Notes: generated from the letters alone by a model not told the origin. DNA of 64,000 nucleotides from Terriglobia bacterium (GCA_020072805.1 JAIQGC010000027.1:1-64000); one strand, 5' to 3'. Positions 38,278-47,898 are shown, numbered from the stretch's first letter. Numbers and translations: made by a program.

Positions 38278-38370
38278 GCTGTCATCCCGAGCACGGCGAG
38301 GGATCTGCTTAATGCTGAATACAAAGAAAAAGCAGATTCCTCGTCGCCTGCGGCTCCTCGGAATGACAGC
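38278..38370. repeat. MITE-like element with terminal inverted repeats
   Basis: gctgtcatcccgag ... ctcggaatgacagc (14-nt ends, one mismatch) with internal partly complementary gatctgctt/aagcagatt. Confidence 0.65.
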
Positions 38371-38397
38371 CTGCCTCCCCTGTAAACGTGTGGCGGC

Positions 38398-40512
38398 CTA
38401 CTTGCGGTTGGCGATGAGTTCGCAGAGGCGGCGGTCGAGGCGGCAAGCGGAAGCGTATTCCTGCTTAGCGAGGGCGGGCTGGTTGAGGCGCTCGTAGACG
38501 AAGCCGAGATTGAGGTGGGCCTGGGCGAAGGACGGGTCGGCCTCGATGGCACGGCGGTAGTTCGCGGCGGCGTCGTCGAGGCGGTTCATGCGGCTGTAGC
38601 AGATGCCCAGGCTGTTGAGGGGGGCGGGATCGCGCAGGCCGAGTTCGGCGGCGCGGGAGAGGTCTTCGGAGGCGCTGACATAAGTGGCTTCGGCGACGGA
38701 GAGCAGGCCGCGGTCGCGGAAGGCGGGAGCGAAATTGGGCTGAAGAGTCAGGACTTTATCGAGAGCGGCGCGGCTGGCGCGCGCGTCGCGCTGCGCCGCC
38801 TCGATCTGCGCGAGCAGGTACCAGGCGCGGAAGTTGCCGGAATTTTCAGCGAGCAGCGTGCCGATGAGGTCGCGCGCGGGCGCGGCTTTGCCTTGCAGGC
38901 CCAGCGCGCGGGCCAGTCCCATGCGCGCCTGGTCGAAGCCGGGATTGAGCGCGGCGGCGCGGCCAAACTGCTTTTCCGCCTCTTTCCATTGGGCGTTGTG
39001 GGAGGCGGCTTCGCCGAGGAGGAAGGGAATCAGGTAAAGATTGGGTTCGGCGTGTTCGAGGCGGGCCAGCAGGGCGCGGGCGGCGGGAAAATTTCCCGCG
39101 GAGATGAGATCGGTGGCGCGCAGGACGTCTTCGTACGTGGAGAGCTTATCCTTGGGGTCGGCGAGTTTGGAGCCAGACGCGGCAGGCGCTTTATACGCGA
39201 CATAGCCGAGCGAGCGCAGCTTTTCCAGCACTTCGGGGCTGGCGCCGGTGGCGTTGCCGCCGTCGGGCGCGGCGGGAGCGGCGTAGGTGGCCAGCAGTTG
39301 CGTGATCTGCTCGCGCATGCGGGAAGCGACGGCCGGGTCTTTCTCGGCGAGGTTGGTCTTTTCCGCGGGATCGCTGGGGTGCTCGTAAAGTTCCTGGCGA
39401 GGCGCGTCTATATAATGGTAGCGCGAAGTCTGCAACCCTCGTAACGCACTCCATCCAAATGAGTTAGCTGGATACATCGTTTCCGAGTAGGCGGCCCGCT
39501 GGGGGGCGTGTGGCTGCCCGGTGATGAAGGGAAGAAGGCTTGGGGCCTGGAACTGTTTCTGGATGGGGTCGGTGAGGCCGGCGAGGTCGAGCACGGTGGG
39601 GCCGACCTGGATGGTCTCCACGGCGTCGGAGACGCGCTGTGCGGCGCGGGGAGTGGAGCGCGCGGGCTTGACGATGAGCGGCACATGCACGGTGGAGTCG
39701 TAGACAAAGAAGCCGTGTTCGCGCTCGCCGTGCTCGCCCAGGGATTCCCCGTGGTCGCTCAGGAAAACGAAGACGGTGCCGCCGTAGAGGTCGTGGGGCT
39801 GCTGCTTGAGCCAGGAGAAGAGGCGGGCGAGTTGGCTGTCGGCGTAGGCGATTTCGCCGTCGTAAGGTTTTTCCGCATATTGCGAGCGGAAAGGTTCGGG
39901 CGGATTGTAAGGGCTGTGCGGGTCGTAGAGATGCAGCCATAGGAAAAAGGGTTGGGTGGATTTGGAGCGGGCGTCCAGCCAGGCGATGGCGTGGTCCACA
40001 CTCTCGCCGGCGGGGCGTTCGACCAGGGAGATATTTTTCTGGAGAAACTCCTGCCCGGCAAAGGCATCGTCGTAGCTGTCGAAGCCGCGGGCCAGTCCCC
40101 ATCCGCGGTCTAACACAAAGGAGCTGACCACGGCGGCGGTGGAGTAGCCGTTGGACTGGAAAGTTTCCGCGAGCGTGCGGAAGCGCGGGCTGAGGGGCTG
40201 GCCGGTAAAGTCCTGGACGCCGTTATGGAAGGGATAGGTGCCGGTGAAGATGGCGGCGTGGGAAGGCCAGGTCAGAGGCACCTGGGAGATACCGCGCTCG
40301 AAGACTACGCCGTCAAGGGCCAGGGCGTCCACGCTGGGCGTGAGGCCGCCCGCGTGGCCGTAGGCTCCCAGGCGGTCGGCGCGCAGGGTGTCCACGGTAA
40401 TAAGGATGACGTTGGGATGCGAGGGAGGGCTCTTGCGGCATCCGGCGAAGGAGAGGCCGAGTGCGCAGAGCAGGAGAAAAGCGGAGCGAAGAAGCGCGCG
40501 AAGGGAGGGCAT
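38398..40512 (-). CDS. Sulfatase-fold (alkaline phosphatase superfamily) protein with C-terminal TPRs; non-FGly active site
   Basis: 'NVILITVDTLRADRLGAYGHAGGLTPSVDALALDGVVFERGISQVPLTWPSHAAIFTGTYP', 'VFVFLSDHGESLGEHGE'. Confidence 0.88.
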   Translation of the reverse strand: MPSLRALLRSAFLLLCALGLSFAGCRKSPPSHPNVILITVDTLRADRLGAYGHAGGLTPSVDALALDGVVFERGISQVPLTWPSHAAIFTGTYPFHNGVQDFTGQPLSPRFRTLAETFQSNGYSTAAVVSSFVLDRGWGLARGFDSYDDAFAGQEFLQKNISLVERPAGESVDHAIAWLDARSKSTQPFFLWLHLYDPHSPYNPPEPFRSQYAEKPYDGEIAYADSQLARLFSWLKQQPHDLYGGTVFVFLSDHGESLGEHGEREHGFFVYDSTVHVPLIVKPARSTPRAAQRVSDAVETIQVGPTVLDLAGLTDPIQKQFQAPSLLPFITGQPHAPQRAAYSETMYPANSFGWSALRGLQTSRYHYIDAPRQELYEHPSDPAEKTNLAEKDPAVASRMREQITQLLATYAAPAAPDGGNATGASPEVLEKLRSLGYVAYKAPAASGSKLADPKDKLSTYEDVLRATDLISAGNFPAARALLARLEHAEPNLYLIPFLLGEAASHNAQWKEAEKQFGRAAALNPGFDQARMGLARALGLQGKAAPARDLIGTLLAENSGNFRAWYLLAQIEAAQRDARASRAALDKVLTLQPNFAPAFRDRGLLSVAEATYVSASEDLSRAAELGLRDPAPLNSLGICYSRMNRLDDAAANYRRAIEADPSFAQAHLNLGFVYERLNQPALAKQEYASACRLDRRLCELIANRK

Positions 40513-42495
40513 TTAAGGCTTTTCGCCTCCGTCCTGCGCTTTGCGCAGTTCTTCGTCGGCCTCGTTGTCCAATCCCTTGGCGCGCAAAGCCTTCACCAAA
40601 GCCGCGCGGGCCTTGGCCAGGCGCGGCTCGATTTCCAAGGCGGCGCGCAAGGAGGCGATGGCTTCATCGAGCTTTCCCTGGAACAGCAGGAGTTCCCCGA
40701 TGGCCTCGTGAGCCTGGGCGTAGTCCGGATTGATCTTGAGCGCCTGGCGCAGGGCGTCTTCCGCCTCGTCCATTTTTCCCATGCGCACATAGGCCGCGCC
40801 GAGATTGTAGGCCGCCGAAAAGTTCGTGGCATCCAGCTCGAGCGTGCGGCGCAGCGTGGCCACCGCGTTCTCCCAGTCTCCGCTCTGGGCGTAGGCCAGC
40901 CCCAGATAGTAGGTGGCCAGGGAGTAGCTGGGGCTTATCTTGAGGACGACCTGGAACTCCGCGATGGAGGCGGGAAAATCATTCTGGTGGTAATAATTGA
41001 GGGCCAGCAGGTAATGCACCGGCAGGGAATTGGGCTCGGCTTTTTCGGCTTCGCGCAGCTTCGCCAGCGATTCCGCGTAGCGCCCCCGCTGGCTATCGGT
41101 CAGGGCATCGGACACTAGCGTGTAGACCTGGATGCGGTCCTTGGGGTCGGGCAAGCGCCGGTCGCTGAGCACCTCATCGCCGCCGCCGGAGACGGCCACG
41201 TAGCCCAGCGATTTCAGGCGCTCCATCAGAACCGGGTCGAGGCCGGTTGTTTCCGCGGTTTTTTCGCCGGGGGACGGCGAGTTCTGCGCGATGAACTGGC
41301 CGAGGCGCTTGCGCATCTCGTTGGCCACGGCGCGCCGCGACGCATAGAGATTGTTCAACTCCCGGGGGTCGCTGGAAAGGTCGTAAAGTTCAGGCCTGGG
41401 GGCGTCAATGAAGTGGTACTGGCGGAACCGGATGCCGCGCAACTCGCTCCAGTTAAAGTGCAGCCGCGGCATATAGGTCTCCGCGTAGATTTCCACAGGA
41501 TCCCCGCCGGCCTTTGCGGACATGTCCGCGGCCAGGCTGCGTCCCTGTAGCTCTTTCGGGCGGCTCGACCCGCTCAGCTCCAGAATGGTCGGCAGGAGGT
41601 CCGCCAGACTCGCGGGCTCATTCACCACGGGTTTGTGTGGCTGCGAACCGGCGGGCAGCTTGAAGATCAGCGGCACGTGCAGCGTGCTGTCATAGATGAA
41701 GAAGCCGTGGGTCTTCTCGCCGTGGTCGCCCAGGCCCTCGCCGTGGTCCGCCGCCAGGACGATTAGCGTGCGATCATAGAGGCCCCGTGCTTTCAGGTAG
41801 GCCACCACTCGCCCCACCTGCGCATCCACAAAGGCGATTCCGCCGTCATAGGGGCGCGTGCGATAGCGCTGGCGGTAGGGAGCGGGCGGGTTGTAAGGTT
41901 CATGGGCGTCGTAGAGATGCACCCACAGCAGGAAGGGTTTCCGCGCGTGCCCCGCGAGCCAGCCCAAGGCGTGGTCCACCACCTCGTTGCCGGGGCGCAT
42001 CATGGCATCGATGTTTTTCTCGTCCAGGCGGCTGAAATCGAAGTGGTCGTAGTAAAAATCAAAGCCGCGGTTGAGCCCGAAGCGCGAATCCAGCACGGCC
42101 GAGCCCAGCGATGCCCCGGTGGCGTAGCCCCGGGCCCGCAGCAGAGTGGCCAGCGTGGGCTGCGAGGAGTTCAGGCGATTGCCGCTGAAGTCGTGCATTC
42201 CTGTGCGCATCGGGTAGGTTCCGGTCAGCATGACGCTGTGCGAAGGCAGGGTCACGGGCACGGCGGTATAGGCGCTGGCGAAGCGCACTCCGTCCGCGGC
42301 CAGCGCGTCCATGTGCGGCGTTTCGATGAGTTTATAGCCATAGCAGCCGAGATGGTCGGCGCGTACGGTGTCAATGGTGATCAGGACGACGTTGGGCGAG
42401 CCGCCCTCCTGCGGGGGCGCGGCGGCGGCGAACAAGGGAGCGCCAAGGGCGGTGGCCGTCAGGACAAAGAGCCGGGAGAGGAAGGAAAATCGCAT
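40513..42495 (-). CDS. Sulfatase-fold (alkaline phosphatase superfamily) protein with C-terminal TPRs; paralog of preceding gene
   Basis: 'NVVLITIDTVRADHLGCYGYKLIETPHMDALAADGVRFASAYTAVPVTLPSHSVMLTGTYP', 'LIVLAADHGEGLGDHGEKTHGFFIYDSTLHVPLI'. Confidence 0.88.
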   Translation of the reverse strand: MRFSFLSRLFVLTATALGAPLFAAAAPPQEGGSPNVVLITIDTVRADHLGCYGYKLIETPHMDALAADGVRFASAYTAVPVTLPSHSVMLTGTYPMRTGMHDFSGNRLNSSQPTLATLLRARGYATGASLGSAVLDSRFGLNRGFDFYYDHFDFSRLDEKNIDAMMRPGNEVVDHALGWLAGHARKPFLLWVHLYDAHEPYNPPAPYRQRYRTRPYDGGIAFVDAQVGRVVAYLKARGLYDRTLIVLAADHGEGLGDHGEKTHGFFIYDSTLHVPLIFKLPAGSQPHKPVVNEPASLADLLPTILELSGSSRPKELQGRSLAADMSAKAGGDPVEIYAETYMPRLHFNWSELRGIRFRQYHFIDAPRPELYDLSSDPRELNNLYASRRAVANEMRKRLGQFIAQNSPSPGEKTAETTGLDPVLMERLKSLGYVAVSGGGDEVLSDRRLPDPKDRIQVYTLVSDALTDSQRGRYAESLAKLREAEKAEPNSLPVHYLLALNYYHQNDFPASIAEFQVVLKISPSYSLATYYLGLAYAQSGDWENAVATLRRTLELDATNFSAAYNLGAAYVRMGKMDEAEDALRQALKINPDYAQAHEAIGELLLFQGKLDEAIASLRAALEIEPRLAKARAALVKALRAKGLDNEADEELRKAQDGGEKP

Positions 42496-42698
42496 GAGTT
42501 CGCTGGCCTCGGAAAGAGATGCGCATATTGTCGCGTTGAAATTATACGTCAACGGCGGGGCCGGGCGCAGCGGGAAAGACCGGCAAATTGGGGCAATTGG
42601 GGAGCGCGCGGTTGCGCGGATGCGATATAATCTGCCCAGTGCCGGGAAAACCGCGCCGCGGGCAATGGCTCCGAATCGAATGGAACCGGAGAAGGGGA

Positions 42699-42911
42699 GT
42701 GGCCGTGTTTGGGAATAAAGTCAGGATCGACGACGAGTTGTACGCGCGGGCGAAGAAGTGCGCCGAGCTGGCCGGATACTCTTCCGCCGAGGAGTTTATC
42801 CAGCACGTGGTGGAAAAAGAGATCAACAAGATCATGGGATCGGATTCGGGTGAAGGGGATACCCCCGAAGAAATCAAAAAGCGGCTGCAGGGCCTTGGCT
42901 ATATCGAATAG
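42699..42911 (+). CDS. Small ribbon-helix-helix-like protein (about 70 aa)
   Basis: GTG start; 'VFGNKVRIDDELYARAKKCAELAGYSSAEEFIQHVVEKEINKIM' RHH-like, tail 'EEIKKRLQGLGYIE'. Confidence 0.65.
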   Translation: MAVFGNKVRIDDELYARAKKCAELAGYSSAEEFIQHVVEKEINKIMGSDSGEGDTPEEIKKRLQGLGYIE

Positions 42912-42971
42912 GCGCGCCCGGCCCGATTCCGCGGGCCGTGCAAAAGGCCGGCTGGGGGCAGGTCCAAACGC

Positions 42972-43790
42972 ATGACGGCGCTGCTCTCCTGGATGGACAA
43001 GGGGTTTGATTTTCTGTTCCGGTTGCTGCGCGTGCTGCCGCCCTTCGCGGTCCTGGCCGTATTTTCGGCGGCGACGGCGGTGCTGGCGCTCGTGGTGGTG
43101 CGCTGGACCTCGGACCAGCAGGCCATCCGCAGGGTGAAGGACCGCATCGGCGCGCACGTTCTGGAAGTGCGCCTGTTTCCCGACCAGTTGCGCGTGGTCC
43201 TGCGCGCCTATCTCTCCCTGTTCGGCCATACCCTGCTCTATCTGCGCTATTCCCTGCGCCCGCTGCTGTTCATGACCCTGCCGCTGCTGCTGCTCTTCGT
43301 GCAACTGGAAGGATATTTCGGGCGTGCGGCGGCGCCCGTGGACCGCGATTTTCTTCTGCGCGTGATTCTGCGCCAGGCCGATGCGCTGCCGGAGGTTTCC
43401 CTGCGTTTGCCGCCCGGCTTGGTGCAGCAGGCGCCGCCGGTGCGCATTGCCGCCGAGCGGGAAGTGGATTGGCGGCTGCGGGCGGAACAACCCGGAGTGA
43501 GTGAAATCCTATTGCGCGCGGGAGACAGCGAAGCGACCAAGAGGATCGTCGCCGGGGACGAGTTCACGCGCATCACCCCAGTGCGGGAGAGCGGCGGGTT
43601 GTGGGCGCGCATGCTCAACCCGGGAGAAGCGAGCTTGCCCGCGGGAGGCGCGGTGGAAAGAATGGAAATCGAATATCCGGCGCGGGTGTTTCATCTATGG
43701 GGCTGGGAAGTGGACTGGCTGGTGCCCTACCTGGCGCTGACGCTGCTCGCCGCGCTGTTGCTCAAGGGCGTCTTCGGGACGGAGCTATGA
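42972..43790 (+). CDS. Multi-TM membrane protein, N-terminal part Oxa1/DUF106-like
   Basis: TM, 'DQQAIRRVKDRIGAHVLEVRLFPDQLRVVLRAYLSLFGHTLLYLRYSLRPLLFMTLPLLLLFVQLEGYFG', periplasmic domain, C-term TM; ATGA overlap with next gene. Confidence 0.7.
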   Translation: MTALLSWMDKGFDFLFRLLRVLPPFAVLAVFSAATAVLALVVVRWTSDQQAIRRVKDRIGAHVLEVRLFPDQLRVVLRAYLSLFGHTLLYLRYSLRPLLFMTLPLLLLFVQLEGYFGRAAAPVDRDFLLRVILRQADALPEVSLRLPPGLVQQAPPVRIAAEREVDWRLRAEQPGVSEILLRAGDSEATKRIVAGDEFTRITPVRESGGLWARMLNPGEASLPAGGAVERMEIEYPARVFHLWGWEVDWLVPYLALTLLAALLLKGVFGTEL

Positions 43791-45953
43791 GTCGCACACG
43801 GAATAATACTGTCGCGGGTAAGCGGCGCCTGCCACGATGGCTGGGCTGCGCCGCGCTGACGCTGCTCCTGCTGCTGGTTCTGCCTTCGGCGGCGCATGCC
43901 TATGTGGGGCCGGGCGCGGGATTCGCCGTGCTTTCCTCGTTCCTGACGCTGCTGCTGGCTTCCGTGCAGGCTTTTTTCGCTTTGCTGACCTGGCCGGTGC
44001 GCCAGATCTTCCGCGCGCGGCGGCGGCGGCGGGCGTATCGCCGGGCGCGGACGGATCGCGTGGTCATTCTGGGATTTGACGGGATGGACCCGGAACTGAC
44101 CGAGCGGTATATCCGGGAAGGGAAGCTGCCCAACCTGGCCAAACTGCGCGAGAAGGGAACGTTTCGCCCACTGGCCACGACGATTCCGCCGATTTCCCCG
44201 GTGGCCTGGTCCTCGTTTCTGACCGGAGTGAATCCCGGCAAGCACAACATTTACGATTTTCTGGCGCCAGACCGGCAGCGCTACCTTCCGGAGCTGTCCT
44301 CGGCGCGGATTCGCGAGTCCAAGCGCGTGCTGCGCATCGGACGCTACGCCATTCCGCTGGGCAAACCGTCCATCAAGCCGCTGCGGCGGGGCAAGCCGTT
44401 CTGGCACTACCTGGGCGACGCAGGCGTGTTCTGTTCGGTGATTCGCGTGCCCATCACGTTTCCGCCGGAGAAATTTTCCGGCGTGCTGCTTTCGGGAATG
44501 TGCGTGCCGGACATTCAGGGAACGCAGGGAACGTTTTCCTATCACACCACGCGGCGCGCGGACCGGGAAACCACGAGCAACCGCGTAGTGGTGCCTCTTG
44601 TGAAAAACGGCAAAGCCTTTCATTCCTACATTCCCGGCCCCCTGGACACGCTGCGCACGGACGCGAAGGAAGAGCTGCGCGCGCACTTCGCGGTAAAGCC
44701 GCTGGCGGGGAAGCGCAAGGCGCAGTTGCAGATGGACGGCAAGAAGATCGAACTCGCCGAGGGCGAATATTCGGAATGGGCTGAGGTGGAGTTCAGCGCG
44801 GGGCTAGGCGTGACGGTGAAAGGCATCTGCCGGTTCTATCTGAAATCGGTGCAGCCGGAGCTGGAGCTGTACGCCACGCCAGTGAATATCAATCCCATGA
44901 ATCCGGCGCTGCCCATCTCCCATTCGATATCAAATGCAAGATGCCGCAGCGGGGCGTTTTTAAGGATGTCTATGGGTAACCTGGGCGCTGAACGACGGAT
45001 TTCTGGACGACAAGGCGTTTCTGGAGCAGTGCTACCTGATTCACGAGGAACGCGAGCGCATGTTCTTCGACGCGCTGGAAAAGACGCGGCAGGGCGTGTG
45101 CGTATGCGTCTTCGACATCACCGACCGCGTGCAGCACATGTTCTGGCGCTACCTGAAGGATGGCGAGGGCAGCGACGGCGGGCATGTGCACAGCCACGGC
45201 TATGTGCAGGCGGCCGCGGCCGGGGAGGGCGAGGAGTCGGAGTTGGTGATCGAAAAGCTGTACCAGCGCATGGACGCGTTGATCGGGCGGACGGTGGAGA
45301 AGATGGAAAAGGATTCGCTGCTGCTGATCGTCTCCGACCACGGATTCAAGTCGTTCGAGCGCGGCGTGAACCTGAACACCTGGCTGCACCAGAACGGCTA
45401 CCTGGCGTTGAAGGAGGGCGCGCCTTCCGGCGACTGGTTTGAGGACGTGGATTGGACGCGCACGCGGGCCTACGCGCTGGGACTCAACGGCATTTACCTG
45501 AATTTGCAGGGGCGGGAGAGCAGCGGCACGGTGCAGCCCGGCGAAGAAGAAAAGAGTTTGCGCGCGGAACTGTGCGCCAAACTGGAAGGACTGACCGACC
45601 CCGCGACGTCGCAGGCGGCCATCCGCAGGACCTTCAATTCCATGCAGGCGTTTACCGGGCCGTACCGGGAGAACGCTCCGGACGTGGTGATCGGATTCGG
45701 CGCGGGCTACCGCGCGTCGTGGGATTCGGCGCAGGGGCGCGTGACGAAGGATGTCTTTGAAGTGAATTCGAAAGCCTGGAGCGGGGACCACTGCATCGAC
45801 CCCGAACTGGTGCCGGGGGTGCTCTTTTCCAATTGGAAAATCGCCGGCGAAGGGCACGCCATCACCGACGTGGCGCCGACCTTGCTTGATCTTTTCGGCT
45901 TGAAGGTTCCGGGGCACATGGACGGCAAGGTCTGGCCGGCTGCGCGGGAATAA
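43787..45953 (+). pseudogene. Alkaline phosphatase superfamily / phosphodiesterase with N-terminal TM, interrupted by a frameshift near 44921-44978
   Basis: 'VVILGFDGMDPELTERYIREGKLPNLAKL', 'ISPVAWSSFLTGVNPGKHNIYDF' in one frame to 'NPALPISH'; continues in another frame from 'TWALNDGFLDDKAFLEQCYLIHEERERMFFDALEK'. Confidence 0.8.
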
Positions 45954-46024
45954 TCGCGCGAGACGGGGGCGGGGGAAAATTGTGCCGCCACGGGCGGGAT
46001 GCTAAAATTTCCCTGAAAGTATCG

Positions 46025-46465
46025 ATGACTACACGAAAGAAAATCAGCAAGAAGCGCGCGCGGCGAACGCCGCCGCGGCTCTCCGCTCCGCCGAAAAATC
46101 CCAAGGGATTTCTGCGCACCATCGCCGTGGATTTCGACGGTGTCATCGCCGAATACGACGGGTGGAAGGGGAGGGGAGTGCTGGGCGATCCGCGCGGGGA
46201 CGTGCTGGCGGCGCTGCGCGAGCTGCATGCGGAAGGGTGGAAGATCGTCATCCACACGACGCGCGGCGTGGAGGAAGTCGGGCCGTACCTCGAGAAGCAC
46301 GGCATTCCCCACCACGAGGTCAACCGCAATTCGGACTACGAAACGCTGGGAGTGAAGCCGGTCGCCGACGTGTACTGGGACGACCGCGCGTTTCAATATT
46401 CAGGCGATGCGCGGCGGGACCTCGCCGTCATCAGGCGCTTCCGCACTTACAGCGGAAGAGAGTAG
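46025..46465 (+). CDS. HAD-superfamily-like small hydrolase
   Basis: 'TIAVDFDGVIAEYDGWKG..LHAEGWKIVIHTTRG..DVYWDDRAFQY'. Confidence 0.7.
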   Translation: MTTRKKISKKRARRTPPRLSAPPKNPKGFLRTIAVDFDGVIAEYDGWKGRGVLGDPRGDVLAALRELHAEGWKIVIHTTRGVEEVGPYLEKHGIPHHEVNRNSDYETLGVKPVADVYWDDRAFQYSGDARRDLAVIRRFRTYSGRE

Positions 46466-46488
46466 CGCCCGCCGGAAAAAATTTACCC

Positions 46489-47826
46489 TCAGTCTTTAAC
46501 CGCTTTGTCGGTGATGGCCAGTGCGCGGTCAATGATGGCGAAGCCCTCGCGCAGTTCCTTTTCGTTGATGCACAGCGGCGGGTTGGTGAAGAAGGTGTTC
46601 CAGCGCACGAAGGTGTACAGCCCCTCCTGGCGGAAGAATTTCCCCAAAGCCAGCATTTCCTCGGAAGCGCCGTTGAAGGGAGCCATGGGCTCGCGCGTTT
46701 TGCGGCTGCGCACCAGTTCGAAAATGCCGAAGAGCCCGATGGCGCGCGTGGCGCCGACGGAGGGATGCTTCTTTTCCATTTCGGCCATCAGCTCCTTCAT
46801 CAGCGCGCCCATCTTGCGCGTGTTTTCGAGCAAGCGGTCTTCCTCGTAGACGCGGATGGTGGCCAGGGCCGTGGCGCACCCTAGCGGATGGCTGTTGTAG
46901 GTCAGCCCGCCGTAGAAAACCTTGTCGGTGAAATGTTCGGCGATGCGCCTCCGCATGCCCACCGCTCCCAGCGGGACGTAACTGCTGGTCAGTCCCTTGG
47001 CCATGGTCAGCAGGTCCGGCACGACGTTCCAGTGATTGACGGCGAACCATTCCCCGGTGCGCCCGAAGCCGGCCATCACTTCGTCGGCGATCAGCAGGAT
47101 GCCGTATTTGTCGCACAGCGCGCGCACGCCCTGCAGGTAGCCCTCCGGCGGAATGAGGATGCCGTTGGTGCCGGTGACGGTTTCGAGGATGAAGGCGGCG
47201 ATTGTCGCGGGGCCTTCCAGTTGAATGGTTTCTTCGAGCAGCGCCAGGGCCTGTTCGGCGGTGTCCCATCCGCGCGCGATTCCGTGATACGGATCGAGGA
47301 CGTGCACCACGCCGGGAATGCCCGGCTCGGCGGCCCAGCGGCGCGGGTCGCCGGTGAGCGTGATGCTGCCGGCGGTGCCGCCGTGATAGGAGCGGTAGCG
47401 CGCCAGAATCTTGTGGCGGCCGGTGTAGAAGCGGGCCAGCTTGACGGCGTTTTCGTTGGCTTCCGCGCCGCCGTTGGTGAAAAAGAAAACGTCAATGTCG
47501 CCGGGAGCGATCTCGGCGAGCTTGGCGCCCAGCCGTGCGCGCGCTTCGGTGGCCATGTAGGGATTGGCGTAGGCCAGCGTGGCGGCCTGTTCGCTGATGG
47601 CCTGGATCACGCGCGGGTCGCCGTGGCCGATGTTCACGCTCATCAACTGGCTGTTGAAGTCCAGATAGCGCTTGCCTTCGGGCGTCCAGAAATAGCAGCC
47701 CTTGGCCCCGGCCACGGGAATGGGGTCCACCTTGGACTGCGCCGACCATTCGAAGAGCGTGTGCTTTTTGGTGAGGGCGATCATCTCCTCGCCGCTCATG
47801 CCTTTTCCAGTTGTGTTCGTGGTCAT
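46489..47826 (-). CDS. Class III (PLP) aminotransferase
   Basis: 'FFFTNGGAEANENAVKLAR', 'YGILLIADEVMAGFGRTGEWFA', 'LTMAKGLTSSYVPLGAVGMR' PLP-lysine motif. Confidence 0.93.
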   Translation of the reverse strand: MTTNTTGKGMSGEEMIALTKKHTLFEWSAQSKVDPIPVAGAKGCYFWTPEGKRYLDFNSQLMSVNIGHGDPRVIQAISEQAATLAYANPYMATEARARLGAKLAEIAPGDIDVFFFTNGGAEANENAVKLARFYTGRHKILARYRSYHGGTAGSITLTGDPRRWAAEPGIPGVVHVLDPYHGIARGWDTAEQALALLEETIQLEGPATIAAFILETVTGTNGILIPPEGYLQGVRALCDKYGILLIADEVMAGFGRTGEWFAVNHWNVVPDLLTMAKGLTSSYVPLGAVGMRRRIAEHFTDKVFYGGLTYNSHPLGCATALATIRVYEEDRLLENTRKMGALMKELMAEMEKKHPSVGATRAIGLFGIFELVRSRKTREPMAPFNGASEEMLALGKFFRQEGLYTFVRWNTFFTNPPLCINEKELREGFAIIDRALAITDKAVKD

Positions 47827-47898
47827 TCCCTTGCCTCCGTCGAATGGTTGCCCTTGCGCGAACGGTTAGGATATCACTCCCGCGCGGTTTGGCCGAAC

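Noticed and set aside
38398-42495. Annotating both proteins as ordinary sulfatases
   Set aside because: The Cys/Ser-x-Pro-x-Arg formylglycine signature is absent (T-x-P-S-H).
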